This document shows positions 8,938 to 18,562 of a DNA stretch of 64,000 nucleotides, piece by piece. The translations under genes and the position numbers were made by a program. The notes under the pieces are model-generated. The model searched no databases. It saw nothing but the letters and a program-made list of their open reading frames with translations, and was not told where the DNA came from. Numbering within the stretch: position 1 is the first letter of the stretch; each line of letters begins with the position of its first letter. The stretch spans positions 1 to 64,000 of the forward strand of contig KV908566.1 in assembly GCA_002005505.1 (NCBI GenBank). The letters run 5' to 3'. This DNA comes from Botryococcus braunii (Eukaryota > Chlorophyta > Trebouxiophyceae).

Positions 8938-9792
8938 CACCTATTGCCCCAAGCATTACGATTTAGCCAGAGCAATGAGCAACATTGCAAATGTAGTGGT
9001 TATCAAATACATCATGCTATTCTATCCTCTGTCAAGGTGACAACGTACCCTTTGGCGCGACTGATACAGGTTCGACAGGAGCGCCTTCCCTTGCGGCAAC
9101 CAAAACGCAAGTGCGACTGTCTCAAAGACAAATCAAATATGCAATAGCAAGCTTCAACTTGTAGCAAACAGACAGGACTTCCATTCCGTGGCACAGGATT
9201 CGGCCAACCAACGAATGACGAGTCTGTCGCCTCCAGCAGTTAAATACCTGACCGTGTTTGGCGCCCAAGGGACTCGATAAAAGTCGAGTCCCTGAAAGCT
9301 TCTCACTCCAAAAGGTCCCTAATTGGTAATCCAATACGGATGATGTGTCCTAGACAAAATACCTAAAGGTCCCATTTTCTGTACCTAATTAAACACACTG
9401 ATGTGGCGCCTAAGAATTAGTTTGACTGACCTCGAATACGTATTCGAGGTCCCAAAAACAAGTTCCACTGAGTGCCACGATGCTGTGTGAGTCAATGCAA
9501 AGTTGTCCAAACCTCTATGTGAAGTTACGTGAGGAAGACTGAGGTCTGTCAAGGAATTATGTCGCTTCACAGCCAAGTTCCTAGGACTAGCTGGAAGAAA
9601 TATGCAGTAGTTTGCACCTAAGGCCCAACAGTGTTGTGCCGTCCAGGGCAGCCTGGCATGCACGACTGTTTTGCCTAGGATGAGTCAGAAGAATACCTCT
9701 GAATAAGTCCAACAGTAATGCTCCCTAAGTAATTACCTGATCTAGGTCATTACCTACAACAAATTACCTGATCTAGGTCATTACCTACAACA
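8938..9792 (-). repeat. Family A LTR, copy 1, U3-side part
   Basis: This continues the LTR started at 1-460, from within the X1 region through the hairpins to the terminal palindromes, ending CTACAACA. Unlike 1-460 it is clean. The right flank GACTC is the B-family LTR fragment, the same junction as at array LTRs 2, 3 and 4. Confidence 0.9.
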
Positions 9793-10090
9793 GACTCATT
9801 CCTGAAATAACCGATCGTACTTAAAAACAAGTACACTTTGCAGCCAATTGTTTATTGTACGTGTCCGATCGACTCGTACTTCGAAATCGACCGAATCAAC
9901 AAGAGTCCGAAACATCCGTTGTCGTCCTAAAATATCCGTATCTCTAAGAACCTCCTGATTTTACGGAAAGACCCAATTTTTGCAAAGTAAGATAACTGTT
10001 CATTATTGTAGGGCCATAAACTAAGGTTCATACGAACATGCAACTTATGCTAAGACATTATATGTCCAATAAAAGATGTCTTTGCCAACA
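9793..10090 (-). repeat. Copia B 3' LTR fragment, unit I
   Basis: On the minus strand this starts TGTTGGCAAAGAC right after the polypurine tract GAGGGGAGG (10091-10099) and is cut off by the A LTR at 9792. Only the first ~298 bp of the B LTR remain in each unit. The 10100-10372 interval is B 3' untranslated sequence with a C/T-rich run. Confidence 0.75.
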
Positions 10091-10372
10091 CCTCCCCTCA
10101 TGTGAAGTATGAAACTTTTATGCAATTCATTAACTGGTAACATTTTCAGGCTAATGAGCATCAAGTAAATCATCAGATGTTGCAATGGCTCGGTGCTCCA
10201 AACCGTGTCAGCCACAAACCCCTTGACATCCAGCCACCAAATGACCCCCCCTCTTTTTTATTGGGTGCGGTGTTACCTCCCCCTTCTTCAAGGTGGGTTT
10301 ATGGTGAGGAGTATCTGTTGATGCGCAGGGTGTCTGATTTATCTTGATAGTCAAAAGCACAATTAAAAAAAA

Positions 10373-11133
10373 TCATTTCATTCCTGCCATCTCCCTGAAC
10401 TTAACAAATGAGGCTTTTGGTAGAATTTTGGTGAACATATCAGCAACATTTTCTGATGTGTGGATGTATTGAGGATTAATGTTCCCCTTGACCACTTCAC
10501 CCCTGACTCTGTGATAGCGGACTCCAATGTGCTTCGTCCTGGGTGAAATGGGTATGCCTCTAATGTTGGCCAGGGCTCCAGTATTATCTGAGAGTATGAC
10601 TGCAGCTCCCAGATCCTCTCCAACATCCTGCACCAACTTGGACAGCCAAAGTGCCTCCTGGACACCAGTGCTCATTGCTATAAATTCAGCCTCAACAGTT
10701 GACAGGGCAGCCAGCTTTTGGAGTTTGCTACCCCACAAGAGATAGCCGTGCCATCAGACAGGAAGATAAAACCAGAGGTGGATCTGTACCCATCCAGATC
10801 CCCTGCAAAGTCTGAATCAACATATCCTATGATCCCTCCCTTGCTCCTTTCCCATTTGAGACCTAACTCCTTGGTCCCCGACGGATACTGGAGCAGATGA
10901 ATCCCAGCCCCCCAGTGAATAGAAGTCGGGGAGTTTGAGAATCTTGCTAGGAGAGAAGCAGAGTAGGAAATGTCTGGTCTGGTAGTGTTTGACAAGTAAA
11001 GAACACCCTCAACCAGTTCCCTATATCTGTTGTTTTGGGGAAGTGGTTTGCCTTCTCCCTTTTTAAGTTTCATTGATCTATCGAGGAGAGTAGATTTGGG
11101 CTTGTCCTCTTTTATATCGAAACTCTCAAGCAT
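10373..11133 (-). pseudogene. Copia B pol, C-terminal RT and RNase H, unit I
   Basis: The minus strand encodes the end of B pol: the RT thumb region (NTTRPDISYSASLLARF), YVDSDFAGDLDG and the RNase H core (KLAALSTVEAEFIAMSTGVQEALWLSKL) to the stop at 10373. A 2-bp CA insertion near 10735 shifts the frame between the two halves; the same insertion is in units II and III but not in unit IV. The 5' side is interrupted at 11133 by a Ty3/gypsy insertion. Confidence 0.85.
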
Positions 11134-11609
11134 TGTCGTAGAATGCACAAGTTAGGGAGAATTTCCAAGTTGTGAGAGAGAGAGAGACAAGGCCGGATGG
11201 CCGACAAGTTGGACGCTCTTTCCAATTACAAGTAACCCCCACCTCACGGAGCTTCCACTCCCTACTTGTGGTCTACTAAGCTTCCAAATTACCTGAGTGC
11301 GTGTCTTCCCGTGGCTTACGTCTCTATCCGTTCCTTCCCGTGGTTCGTGATCGTGTGTTCACGTTCCTCCAATGGTAGCGCACTAGTCCACCAAACCTCT
11401 ACAATAGTATCTAGAAAATATCCTAGAATCCTACTATGAGAGTAACGTCCATAACTATCCAATGGAATTCGACGGCTAGGAAGCCAAGGCTAGACGCTAG
11501 GCACGTGCGTACTCGCGTTGCTCGTACGACATGTGCGCCACATGTGCGCCTAGGCTAGGGGGTAAGGGAAATGTCCAGAAATGCCGGGAAATCCCTACAT
11601 TCCATCACA
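11134..11609 (-). repeat. 3' LTR of chromovirus copy 1
   Basis: On the minus strand it starts TGTGATGGAATG and ends CTACGACA. The polypurine tract AAGGGGGGATGA lies just upstream on the minus strand at 11610-11621. Confidence 0.92.
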
Positions 11610-12573
11610 TCATCCCCCCCTTAATTCCTGCATGTCCTCATGCAGCCACATACACACATACAGTAGACCACAATTATAAGGGAATGGTCGTCACCGAACG
11701 GCCCATCCACCAGCGCCGTTAGACCCTTGCCGAATGGGTTACATTAGGGTCCCCGCCTCCAAGTTATTCCCCTATCATCCCAAGCAATTGACTAAAGCGT
11801 CCATTTTTTTTTTTGTTTTTTTTTAATTTATTTATTAGGTGTGCTTTATTTTAGTCCTAAGTACAATACTGTACGATACGATACGACACGGTACTATAAT
11901 TACGATAAATTACGATAAATTACGGCGAACTACGACGAACGTTCGCCTTATTCCTTTCGAACTATCCAAGTCCGCCTATATTGACACATCCCTATTTATT
12001 ATTTATTAAAGCAATACAATGCTTGTGACACAACCGATAAACAATCCGAACAAGATAAATATGACACAGGTGTAGCTCAGTCCACAATGCTTCCCTAAAG
12101 TGGCTATCCATACAACACAGTTTCTTTATGATACATTGTCCATACTGTACACATACTGTACACATAAGGTACACATATAGTACATAGAAAGAAATCCAGC
12201 CCAAGATGCCAAGTAGTCCATATCCAAGGGTTCCAAGTAGCCCATAGCCAAGGGTTCCAAGTAGCCCATAGCCAAGGGTTCCAAGTCACTTCTGTACTTC
12301 AAGCCCACGTCCCAAGTGCTAGTTAAGCAGACTGCGGTTGCGCGCCATGTGTACTTCAATTCCTATCCCTGAATGCAGAACCCCGAGTTCAATGCATCGA
12401 AGCGGTATGAGGCCTCATGCCACACATACCGAGGTAGGCAACCTACCCCGTCCCTTGTCCCAAAGTACACAAGATATACAGTCCCTACCATAGGTCCCGT
12501 CCCATGTATTCCCAGACACCAGGTGGGAACTCCACAAGTGGAATGAGGGGGACAACCGTCCGGAGGGGCCCGT
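11610..12573 (-). other. Chromovirus 3' non-coding region with 24-bp tandem repeats
   Basis: About 960 bp between the pol stop and the 3' LTR have no supported gene. At 12217-12293 a 24-bp unit (core AAGTAGCCCATAGCCAAGGG) occurs about three times. At 11802-11826 there is a T run, and at 11876-11935 short CGATA/ACGATAAATT repeats. The copy at 24336-25300 matches. Confidence 0.7.
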
Positions 12574-15500
12574 TCAAGGGAAGGTGTCGCGCAGCGCCAC
12601 CTGGTCCCAAATGGGCGGGGCGAGCCCCTGGAGTCTATGATAGGTATTAACCAGCCCGGGATGGGTCTCGAATGCCTCCTGAGATTCCCATGAGTCCTCT
12701 GTGGCCCCATGGCCTGCCCACTTTACAAGGTACTCGAGAAAGGGTGTGCCATCCTCAAAATGGTAGGAGAACCCATCCTTGTCGTGCAACAGCCGGTGAT
12801 CGACTAGTGCATCCACTACCCACTCCAGGTGAGTGGTGCCATCCGCTTTGGTGATGACTTTTGGGGGGCAGTATCCACGCGACTGCGCCTCCTCACGTGT
12901 CCAGTATGGCTTCAAATAGCAGACATTTATGCGGGGGTGGATGTCCAGCCGGTCCGGAAGATCCAGTGTGACGAAGTTAACGTTGTCGGGCGTGACCGCC
13001 ATGACCCTGAAGGGTCCCACGTGCCTGGGTTGCAGCTTGCTGAATCTGTTTGAAGTTAGCGTGGGGGCCGCACGGGTTGAAAGGAGGACATAGTCCCCTT
13101 CCTGGTAGATGGCCTCCCTCCTATGCCGGTTGGCATAGGCCGTCTGACGGTCTTGAGCTGCACGCAAACACTTCCTTGCAAGGGTGATTTTGTCTTGCAT
13201 TTTTCTCATGAAGAGATCAGCCCTATCCACCTTAGTGCCCTCCATGTGTCCCACCGCAAACGGTATATTTGGATCTTGCCCATATGTTAACCTGAAGGGT
13301 GTGGAGTTTAGGGAAGTTTGCCAAGAGTTGTTGTAGGCAAATTCCGCCACTGAAAGGTAATCCTCCCACTCCCTTGGGTTATCCTTGACATAGTGTTTCA
13401 AAAAATCTTCCAAGATCCTATTCACCCGTTCCGTTTGACCATCTGACTGAGGATGATATGCCGTAGTTCGAGCCGGCTTGCACCCCGTCAGACTTAGAAG
13501 TGTGTTCATGAAATTATTCACAAACCGAGGATCTCGGTCCGAAACAATTTCTTCAGGGAAACCGTGATACTTCCATACTTTATCCCTCATCAGAACAGCA
13601 ACTTCATAAGCATCTGCATTGGTAGTGGTAGGGGCAAAGTGGGCACATTTGCTCAACCTGTCAACCACTACCCATATTGCGTTATGCCCGTGTTTGCTTT
13701 TAGGCAATCCCGTGATGAAATCCATTGAGATGCTTTGCCATTTCCTTGTGGGGATTTGTAAAGGGTGTAAGAGTCCTGCGGGTAACTGGTTTGAGGCCTT
13801 CACCCGCTGGCATGAATCACAATACTTCACATACTCCCGCACATCCTCCGCCATTCCCGGCCACCACCAGTCCCGCTTCACTAGATCATACATCTTCGCA
13901 AAGCCTGGATGACCAACAGAAGGAGGTTCATGCAAAGCTTTCAATATGTCCTGCCGCAGATTCCTAGCAACTGGACCTTCCTTATCCCGGACTTCATAAA
14001 ATGCAGGCACATATTTTCTTCCCTCCCTTCCAAATTCCCAAACCCCGTCCGTAAAGTGAACTTTTCTCCTATTTGCCCTTGTTCCCAACCACGAATCATG
14101 TGCGTAAGCACCCTTCAACAATTCCAAGAAGGTGTCACACCCGTCAGACCCGAGGGTGATGGAGCCCGAGCGGGCCCTCCCGTCCCCATCCATCGAGGTT
14201 GCATTGGTCCCCTTCCCGGGGTTGGGCTCCGTGGAGACGTTGCGCTGCTGTTGTCCCTGGAGCTGTCCCTGGAGGACTGGGTTCCTGGACAACGCATCCG
14301 CAACGTTAGTCTTTCCAGGCTCCCAAACCCAAAGAATGTTGAACTCCTGCAACTTCTCAGCCCACCGTGCCCTCCGAGGGCTTAAACCAACCTGTTGCTG
14401 AAGAAAAGTGTTACACTTATGGTCTGTGGTGACAGTGACTTGTTTCCCTAGGACATAACATCTCCATTCCGTCAAGGCATACACTACAGCAAGTAACTCC
14501 CTCTCAGTTGCAGAATAGTTCCTTTCTGCACTATTGAGCTTCTTACTGTAATAAGCAATGACTCGACCTTCCTGCAATAGTACAGCGCCAACCCCAAAAT
14601 CACTCGCATCACAAATTACCTGGAAGGGTTTACGAAGGTCTGGCAGTGATAGTATGGGTGCCTGTATTAATGCATCCTTGAGAGCCGCAAGGGCCTCATC
14701 TTGCTCCTTTCCCCAAGTCCAAGAACTTTTGCTACTGGACAGTTTAGTCAAAGGTGCAGCAAGTGAGCTGAACCCCTGAATAAATTTTCGAAAATAATTT
14801 GCAAGCCCCAAAAATCTACGCACGTCGGTGACGTTTTGGGGTGTGGGCCAATCCTTGACTACCTCCACCTTTTGGGGGTCCACTTTCAGTCCATCCTTGC
14901 CAATGATATGCCCGAGGTATTTGAGTTCTGAGCATAAGAATTCACATTTGGCAAGTTTTGCAAACAATTCCTTTTCCCGAAGGCGTTGGAACACCTTCCG
15001 AAGATGAGCATAATGCTCCTCTTCATCCCGACTGAAAATTAGAACATCGTCAAGGTACACTACCACAAACCCTTCCCTTATGAAATCATGAAAGATTTCA
15101 TTCATTAGGCGTTGAAAGGTAGCGGGGGCGTTGGTGAGTCCAAAAGGAAGCACTAAGAACTCATACAGCCCAAAGGGTGTACGAAACGCTGTTTTAGGAA
15201 TGTCTTCCTCCTTTAGCCTTACTTGATGATAACCACTGAGGAGGTCCAGACTAGAGAAAATCTTAGCACCTTTAAGTTTATCAAGCAAGTCGTCTATGCG
15301 AGGGAGAGGGTACCTATCATGAATGGTGATTTTATTTAATGCCTTGTAGTCTATAACCATTCGGTATGTGCCCTCCTTCTTCCTCACAAACAAGACCGGT
15401 GAAGCATATGGTGAACATGAGGGGCGTATGTGTCCCTTAGAAAGTAGTTCATCCACAGTTCGCTCACATTCCTCAGTTTCTTCCACGGACAAGCGGTAAG

Positions 15501-16734
15501 CAGGACGGTTTGGAGGAGTTATTCCTTCCTGCACATTAATAGTGTGATAGACTTGTCGGTGTGGGGGTAGTCCTGGTAGCCCAGTTGGAAAAATGTCCTT
15601 GTACTCCCGGAGCAAGTGTGCTAGCCGCTCAGGCTTTTTAGCACAAATTTCCTCTAGAGGGTCCGAAGGCTTACCCGTGGTGACCTCGGATTCTCCCTCT
15701 TCCTCTTCCTTTTCCTCTTCCCTTTCCTCTTCCTCTTCCACTTCCTTCTCCACTTCTAGGCAACTCTCCATATCCGGGGCCGTGCCCGAGGTATCCCCCG
15801 GCGCAGAGTTGTGTAAGGAAGTCCCGGATGACTCCGTCGAGGGGTCGTCCATATCCACCAAAGGTGGCATCTCTTCCTGTTCATCCCAACCAACATGTTC
15901 ATCCTTGGCCATGACATTGAACAAGCAGGTTTTCCAATGATCCCGTTTCCCTTTCCTGGTGTTTCCTAATTTGATTCCCCATCCCAACTTCTTTCCCAAG
16001 CCTTTTCCATGTTTGTTTAACAAGACCCATTTGTTATTGTGTCTAATATGAGCCTTGCCAGCTCTCACATTAACATTAGCATGTCGTGGTGCTAGCCAAT
16101 CCTGTCCCAAAATAATGTCAATTCCTTCCATTATTGAGTCACACACAAGAAAGGAGTGTCTCGTAATGATAGATGGAGCAAACCGGACACTCAAATCCAC
16201 TTTCCCATTTGTGTGTGTTACTGTCCCATCAGCAAGTGTGACGGGTGAAGTCCTCTTGTTATACCTCAAACCTTGCAAAACTTTTTCCCGGACAAAAGAG
16301 TGTGTGGCCCCGGTGTCCATTAAAGCTTTACATTGTTGTCCCCTTGCCATGACAGGAAATGTGAGGTTAAGAGGTGCAGCACTTGACGTTGAACCCAACT
16401 GACAAGATGCTTTGGGTGCTGCATAAGCTAAAACAAAGGAAAAAGGAAATGTACATTGCTGTCCTTGAAAAGAAAAGCATTCCCCTTTTGAGCCCCTAGC
16501 AAGAATTTTCAGGTTTGCGCGAGAGCGTAACCGCAAAAAGAAACTCCTACTTTTCCACACCTTCTGGCCTATCACAAAGCATGCACTGACTTGTGAGTTT
16601 TCTTTTCGTTCAGCAAGAAAAGATTCAATACAAGTCTCAGCTTTGTGTTTGCCAGGAACAATCAGAGGTGTATTCCAACTTCCCAAGGACTTCTGAACAA
16701 GAAAAGTTAAATATGAAAAACAAATTTCATTCAT
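12574..16734 (-). CDS. Chromovirus Pol polyprotein, copy 1
   Basis: A 1386-aa frame. Order: aspartic protease with DTGATH near residue 140 and ILGQDW; a Glu-rich acidic linker; reverse transcriptase with YLDD at about 560-563; RNase H (DASDFGVGAVLLQ, ATERELLAV); HHCC integrase zinc region (CDSCQRVK); integrase core with MDFITGLP, VSDRDPRF and QSDGQTERVNR; a GPF-type module; and a C-terminal chromodomain (FLEYLVKWAGH...DSWES). Chromodomains in this family direct integration to marked chromatin. The start is 2 nt after the gag stop in a different frame, so Pol may come from frameshifting or reinitiation. No break is seen. Confidence 0.95.
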   Translation of the reverse strand: MNEICFSYLTFLVQKSLGSWNTPLIVPGKHKAETCIESFLAERKENSQVSACFVIGQKVWKSRSFFLRLRSRANLKILARGSKGECFSFQGQQCTFPFSFVLAYAAPKASCQLGSTSSAAPLNLTFPVMARGQQCKALMDTGATHSFVREKVLQGLRYNKRTSPVTLADGTVTHTNGKVDLSVRFAPSIITRHSFLVCDSIMEGIDIILGQDWLAPRHANVNVRAGKAHIRHNNKWVLLNKHGKGLGKKLGWGIKLGNTRKGKRDHWKTCLFNVMAKDEHVGWDEQEEMPPLVDMDDPSTESSGTSLHNSAPGDTSGTAPDMESCLEVEKEVEEEEEREEEKEEEEGESEVTTGKPSDPLEEICAKKPERLAHLLREYKDIFPTGLPGLPPHRQVYHTINVQEGITPPNRPAYRLSVEETEECERTVDELLSKGHIRPSCSPYASPVLFVRKKEGTYRMVIDYKALNKITIHDRYPLPRIDDLLDKLKGAKIFSSLDLLSGYHQVRLKEEDIPKTAFRTPFGLYEFLVLPFGLTNAPATFQRLMNEIFHDFIREGFVVVYLDDVLIFSRDEEEHYAHLRKVFQRLREKELFAKLAKCEFLCSELKYLGHIIGKDGLKVDPQKVEVVKDWPTPQNVTDVRRFLGLANYFRKFIQGFSSLAAPLTKLSSSKSSWTWGKEQDEALAALKDALIQAPILSLPDLRKPFQVICDASDFGVGAVLLQEGRVIAYYSKKLNSAERNYSATERELLAVVYALTEWRCYVLGKQVTVTTDHKCNTFLQQQVGLSPRRARWAEKLQEFNILWVWEPGKTNVADALSRNPVLQGQLQGQQQRNVSTEPNPGKGTNATSMDGDGRARSGSITLGSDGCDTFLELLKGAYAHDSWLGTRANRRKVHFTDGVWEFGREGRKYVPAFYEVRDKEGPVARNLRQDILKALHEPPSVGHPGFAKMYDLVKRDWWWPGMAEDVREYVKYCDSCQRVKASNQLPAGLLHPLQIPTRKWQSISMDFITGLPKSKHGHNAIWVVVDRLSKCAHFAPTTTNADAYEVAVLMRDKVWKYHGFPEEIVSDRDPRFVNNFMNTLLSLTGCKPARTTAYHPQSDGQTERVNRILEDFLKHYVKDNPREWEDYLSVAEFAYNNSWQTSLNSTPFRLTYGQDPNIPFAVGHMEGTKVDRADLFMRKMQDKITLARKCLRAAQDRQTAYANRHRREAIYQEGDYVLLSTRAAPTLTSNRFSKLQPRHVGPFRVMAVTPDNVNFVTLDLPDRLDIHPRINVCYLKPYWTREEAQSRGYCPPKVITKADGTTHLEWVVDALVDHRLLHDKDGFSYHFEDGTPFLEYLVKWAGHGATEDSWESQEAFETHPGLVNTYHRLQGLAPPIWDQVALRDTFP

Positions 16735-16736
16735 GA

Positions 16737-17975
16737 CTAATCTTGTTTAGGGCCCTTGCCCTTCCCTTTCCCTTTCCAATGTTTTCCCTTGTTAAATCCC
16801 TTAGGCCCAATGTGTGAGGGAGGTGAAACACCTTGCAGTGGTGCTGCCACTGGTTGATTGTTTCCTTGCCTCGGATAGAATCCAGGCTGAAAATTTGATG
16901 GGGTGTGCCCACTAGCTTGAGCTTTGGCAGCTAGATATTGCTTTTTAGCAACACACTGCCATGACTCGTGGCCTAGTTTATGACAAAAATAGCATTCCCT
17001 ATCCTTTGGAATAGAGGTTCTAGAATCAATTTTTCTCCCGGACCCAAAAGGGGGTGCTCCCACCAAACCCAAGGAAGGTGGTGCAGGGGGCTGTTGTTCC
17101 ACCACTCCTGCTGCCACTTGAGGTGTCTGGGTGTAGACCCTCTTCCTCTTGGGTCCCTGTGCATCCACATATGTGCTTTTGAGACTTGCCTCATATTTAA
17201 CAACATAAGTGCAAATGTCTTCCAGATCAGTGAAAGGACTGCCTGTTGCAGGGTTCACAGTGCATGCAAGTTTGAGAGGAGTATTAAGACCCTTGGTAAA
17301 AAGATGTAACTGGTCTTGCATGGCTATTTGATAGTCAACCTCTACATCTGCTAAGAGAGACATAAATCTTTCAATATATCTCTCGACAGTCTCATTTCCT
17401 TGAAAGACTTTGTCTAATTTTGCCCTGGCAATGGCCACTGTGTCTGTGGAATCATATCTTTTAACCATAAAAGTTTTAAAATCCTTCCATTCCAATGTAT
17501 GCTCATGTATCCCTTCCTTTTCTAGTTTCCTTACATGTGTGTCCCAAACTTTTGTGGGTCTTTCTTCCATCAATTGCACTCCCAAGGCCACCCACTTTCC
17601 TGCAGGCACATTGGTTAGTTTTGCATAGCCTTCCAACTTCCTTGCAAAATAGCAAAAAGATCCCCTCTTTCCCGAAAACAAAGAAGGAGGAGTTGCTCTT
17701 ACTTGTCCACTAGGGCGAGGAGTCTCCTCCACCCCATCCCCTCCAACTTGCCTTTCGGCAAGAAGCTTTTCCTTAAATTCCAAAAATAACTGCTCCTTTA
17801 TTTTATTGGTCAACTTGATCTTCTTTGTCTTTGGTGTGGACGGAGCGGGCGACGGATCGCGAGATGCCCCCTCCATCAAGTCCTCTACCAGCTCCCCTGA
17901 GCTTTCCAACGCTTCCAAAAATTCTCTTTCTTCCGAAGAAAGGTTTTTAAACTTCCCAGAAGAGGGCGGTGACAT
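16737..17975 (-). CDS. Chromovirus Gag, copy 1
   Basis: 412 aa from the ATG at 17975. It has an acidic N-terminus, a central retrotransposon capsid region (about residues 100-260, with KDFKTFMVKRY and VERYIERFMSLL) and one zinc knuckle CX2CX4HX4C (CYFCHKLGHESWQC) near residue 328. The tail is basic and rich in Gly and Lys (KGKHWKGKGKGKG), suited to RNA binding. The length is normal for the family. The TAG stop lies 2 nt before the pol ATG. Confidence 0.93.
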   Translation of the reverse strand: MSPPSSGKFKNLSSEEREFLEALESSGELVEDLMEGASRDPSPAPSTPKTKKIKLTNKIKEQLFLEFKEKLLAERQVGGDGVEETPRPSGQVRATPPSLFSGKRGSFCYFARKLEGYAKLTNVPAGKWVALGVQLMEERPTKVWDTHVRKLEKEGIHEHTLEWKDFKTFMVKRYDSTDTVAIARAKLDKVFQGNETVERYIERFMSLLADVEVDYQIAMQDQLHLFTKGLNTPLKLACTVNPATGSPFTDLEDICTYVVKYEASLKSTYVDAQGPKRKRVYTQTPQVAAGVVEQQPPAPPSLGLVGAPPFGSGRKIDSRTSIPKDRECYFCHKLGHESWQCVAKKQYLAAKAQASGHTPSNFQPGFYPRQGNNQPVAAPLQGVSPPSHIGPKGFNKGKHWKGKGKGKGPKQD

Positions 17976-18074
17976 CTACGGCCCACATATGAGAGTTAGG
18001 ACCTTCCATCGAACGATCTCCTCCTACGACTTTCCTCCTTCCACCACGCGAAAGACTTGCAGAGAACAATTCGG

Positions 18075-18090
18075 CATCTCGCCGATACCA
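18075..18090 (-). promoter_or_regulatory. Chromovirus primer-binding site
   Basis: On the minus strand, 2 nt after the LTR, TGGTATCGGCGAGATG complements the 3' end of a tRNA ending ...ATACCA. Plant initiator tRNA-Met also ends ATACCA, but the acceptor-stem match was not checked. This is conventional 3'-end priming, unlike the copia elements here. Confidence 0.7.
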
Positions 18091-18092
18091 GA

Positions 18093-18562
18093 TGTCGTAG
18101 AATGCACAAGTTAGGAGAATTTCCAAGTTGTGAGAGAGAGAGAGACAAGGCCGGATGGCCGACAAGTTGGACGCTCTTTCCAATTACAAGTAACCCCACC
18201 TCACGGAGCTTCCACTCCCTACTTGTGGTCTACTAAGCTTCCAAATTACCTGAGTGCGTGTCTTCCCGTGGCTTACGTCTCTATCCGTTCTTCCGTGGTT
18301 CGTGATCGTGTGTTCACGTTCCTCCAATGGTAGCGCACTAGTCCACCAAACCTCTACAATAGTATCTAGAAAATATCCTAGAATCCTACTATGAGAGTAA
18401 CGTCCATAACTATCCAATGGAATTCGACGGCTAGGAAGCCAAGGCTAGACGCTAGGCACGTGCGTACTCGCGTTGCTCGTACGACATGTGCGCCACATGT
18501 GCGCCTAGGCTAGGGGTAAGGGAAATGTCCAGAAATGCCGGAAATCCCTACATTCCATCACA
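18093..18562 (-). repeat. 5' LTR of chromovirus copy 1
   Basis: It matches 11134-11609 except for several one-base losses, mostly in short homopolymers (for example TTAGGAG for TTAGGGAG and CCCC for CCCCC). These belong to the error-rich stretch that begins near 18020. Confidence 0.92.

Larger units (their letters stand above)
11134..18562 (-). mobile_element. Ty3/gypsy chromovirus, copy 1
   Basis: Full-length, 7.43 kb, with LTRs at both ends (476 and 470 bp), primer-binding site, gag, pol with chromodomain, and polypurine tract. It is flanked by AGCAT duplications at 11129-11133 and 18563-18567 within B pol. Both frames are open. The second copy (23859-31296) sits at the identical B position and differs by only a handful of substitutions outside the error-rich stretch, so the two derive from one insertion duplicated with its host unit. 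Confidence 0.95.

Noticed and set aside
15593..15940. Ser-rich plus-strand frame (and 28320-28667)
   Set aside because: Antisense shadow of the Glu-rich linker of chromovirus Pol.
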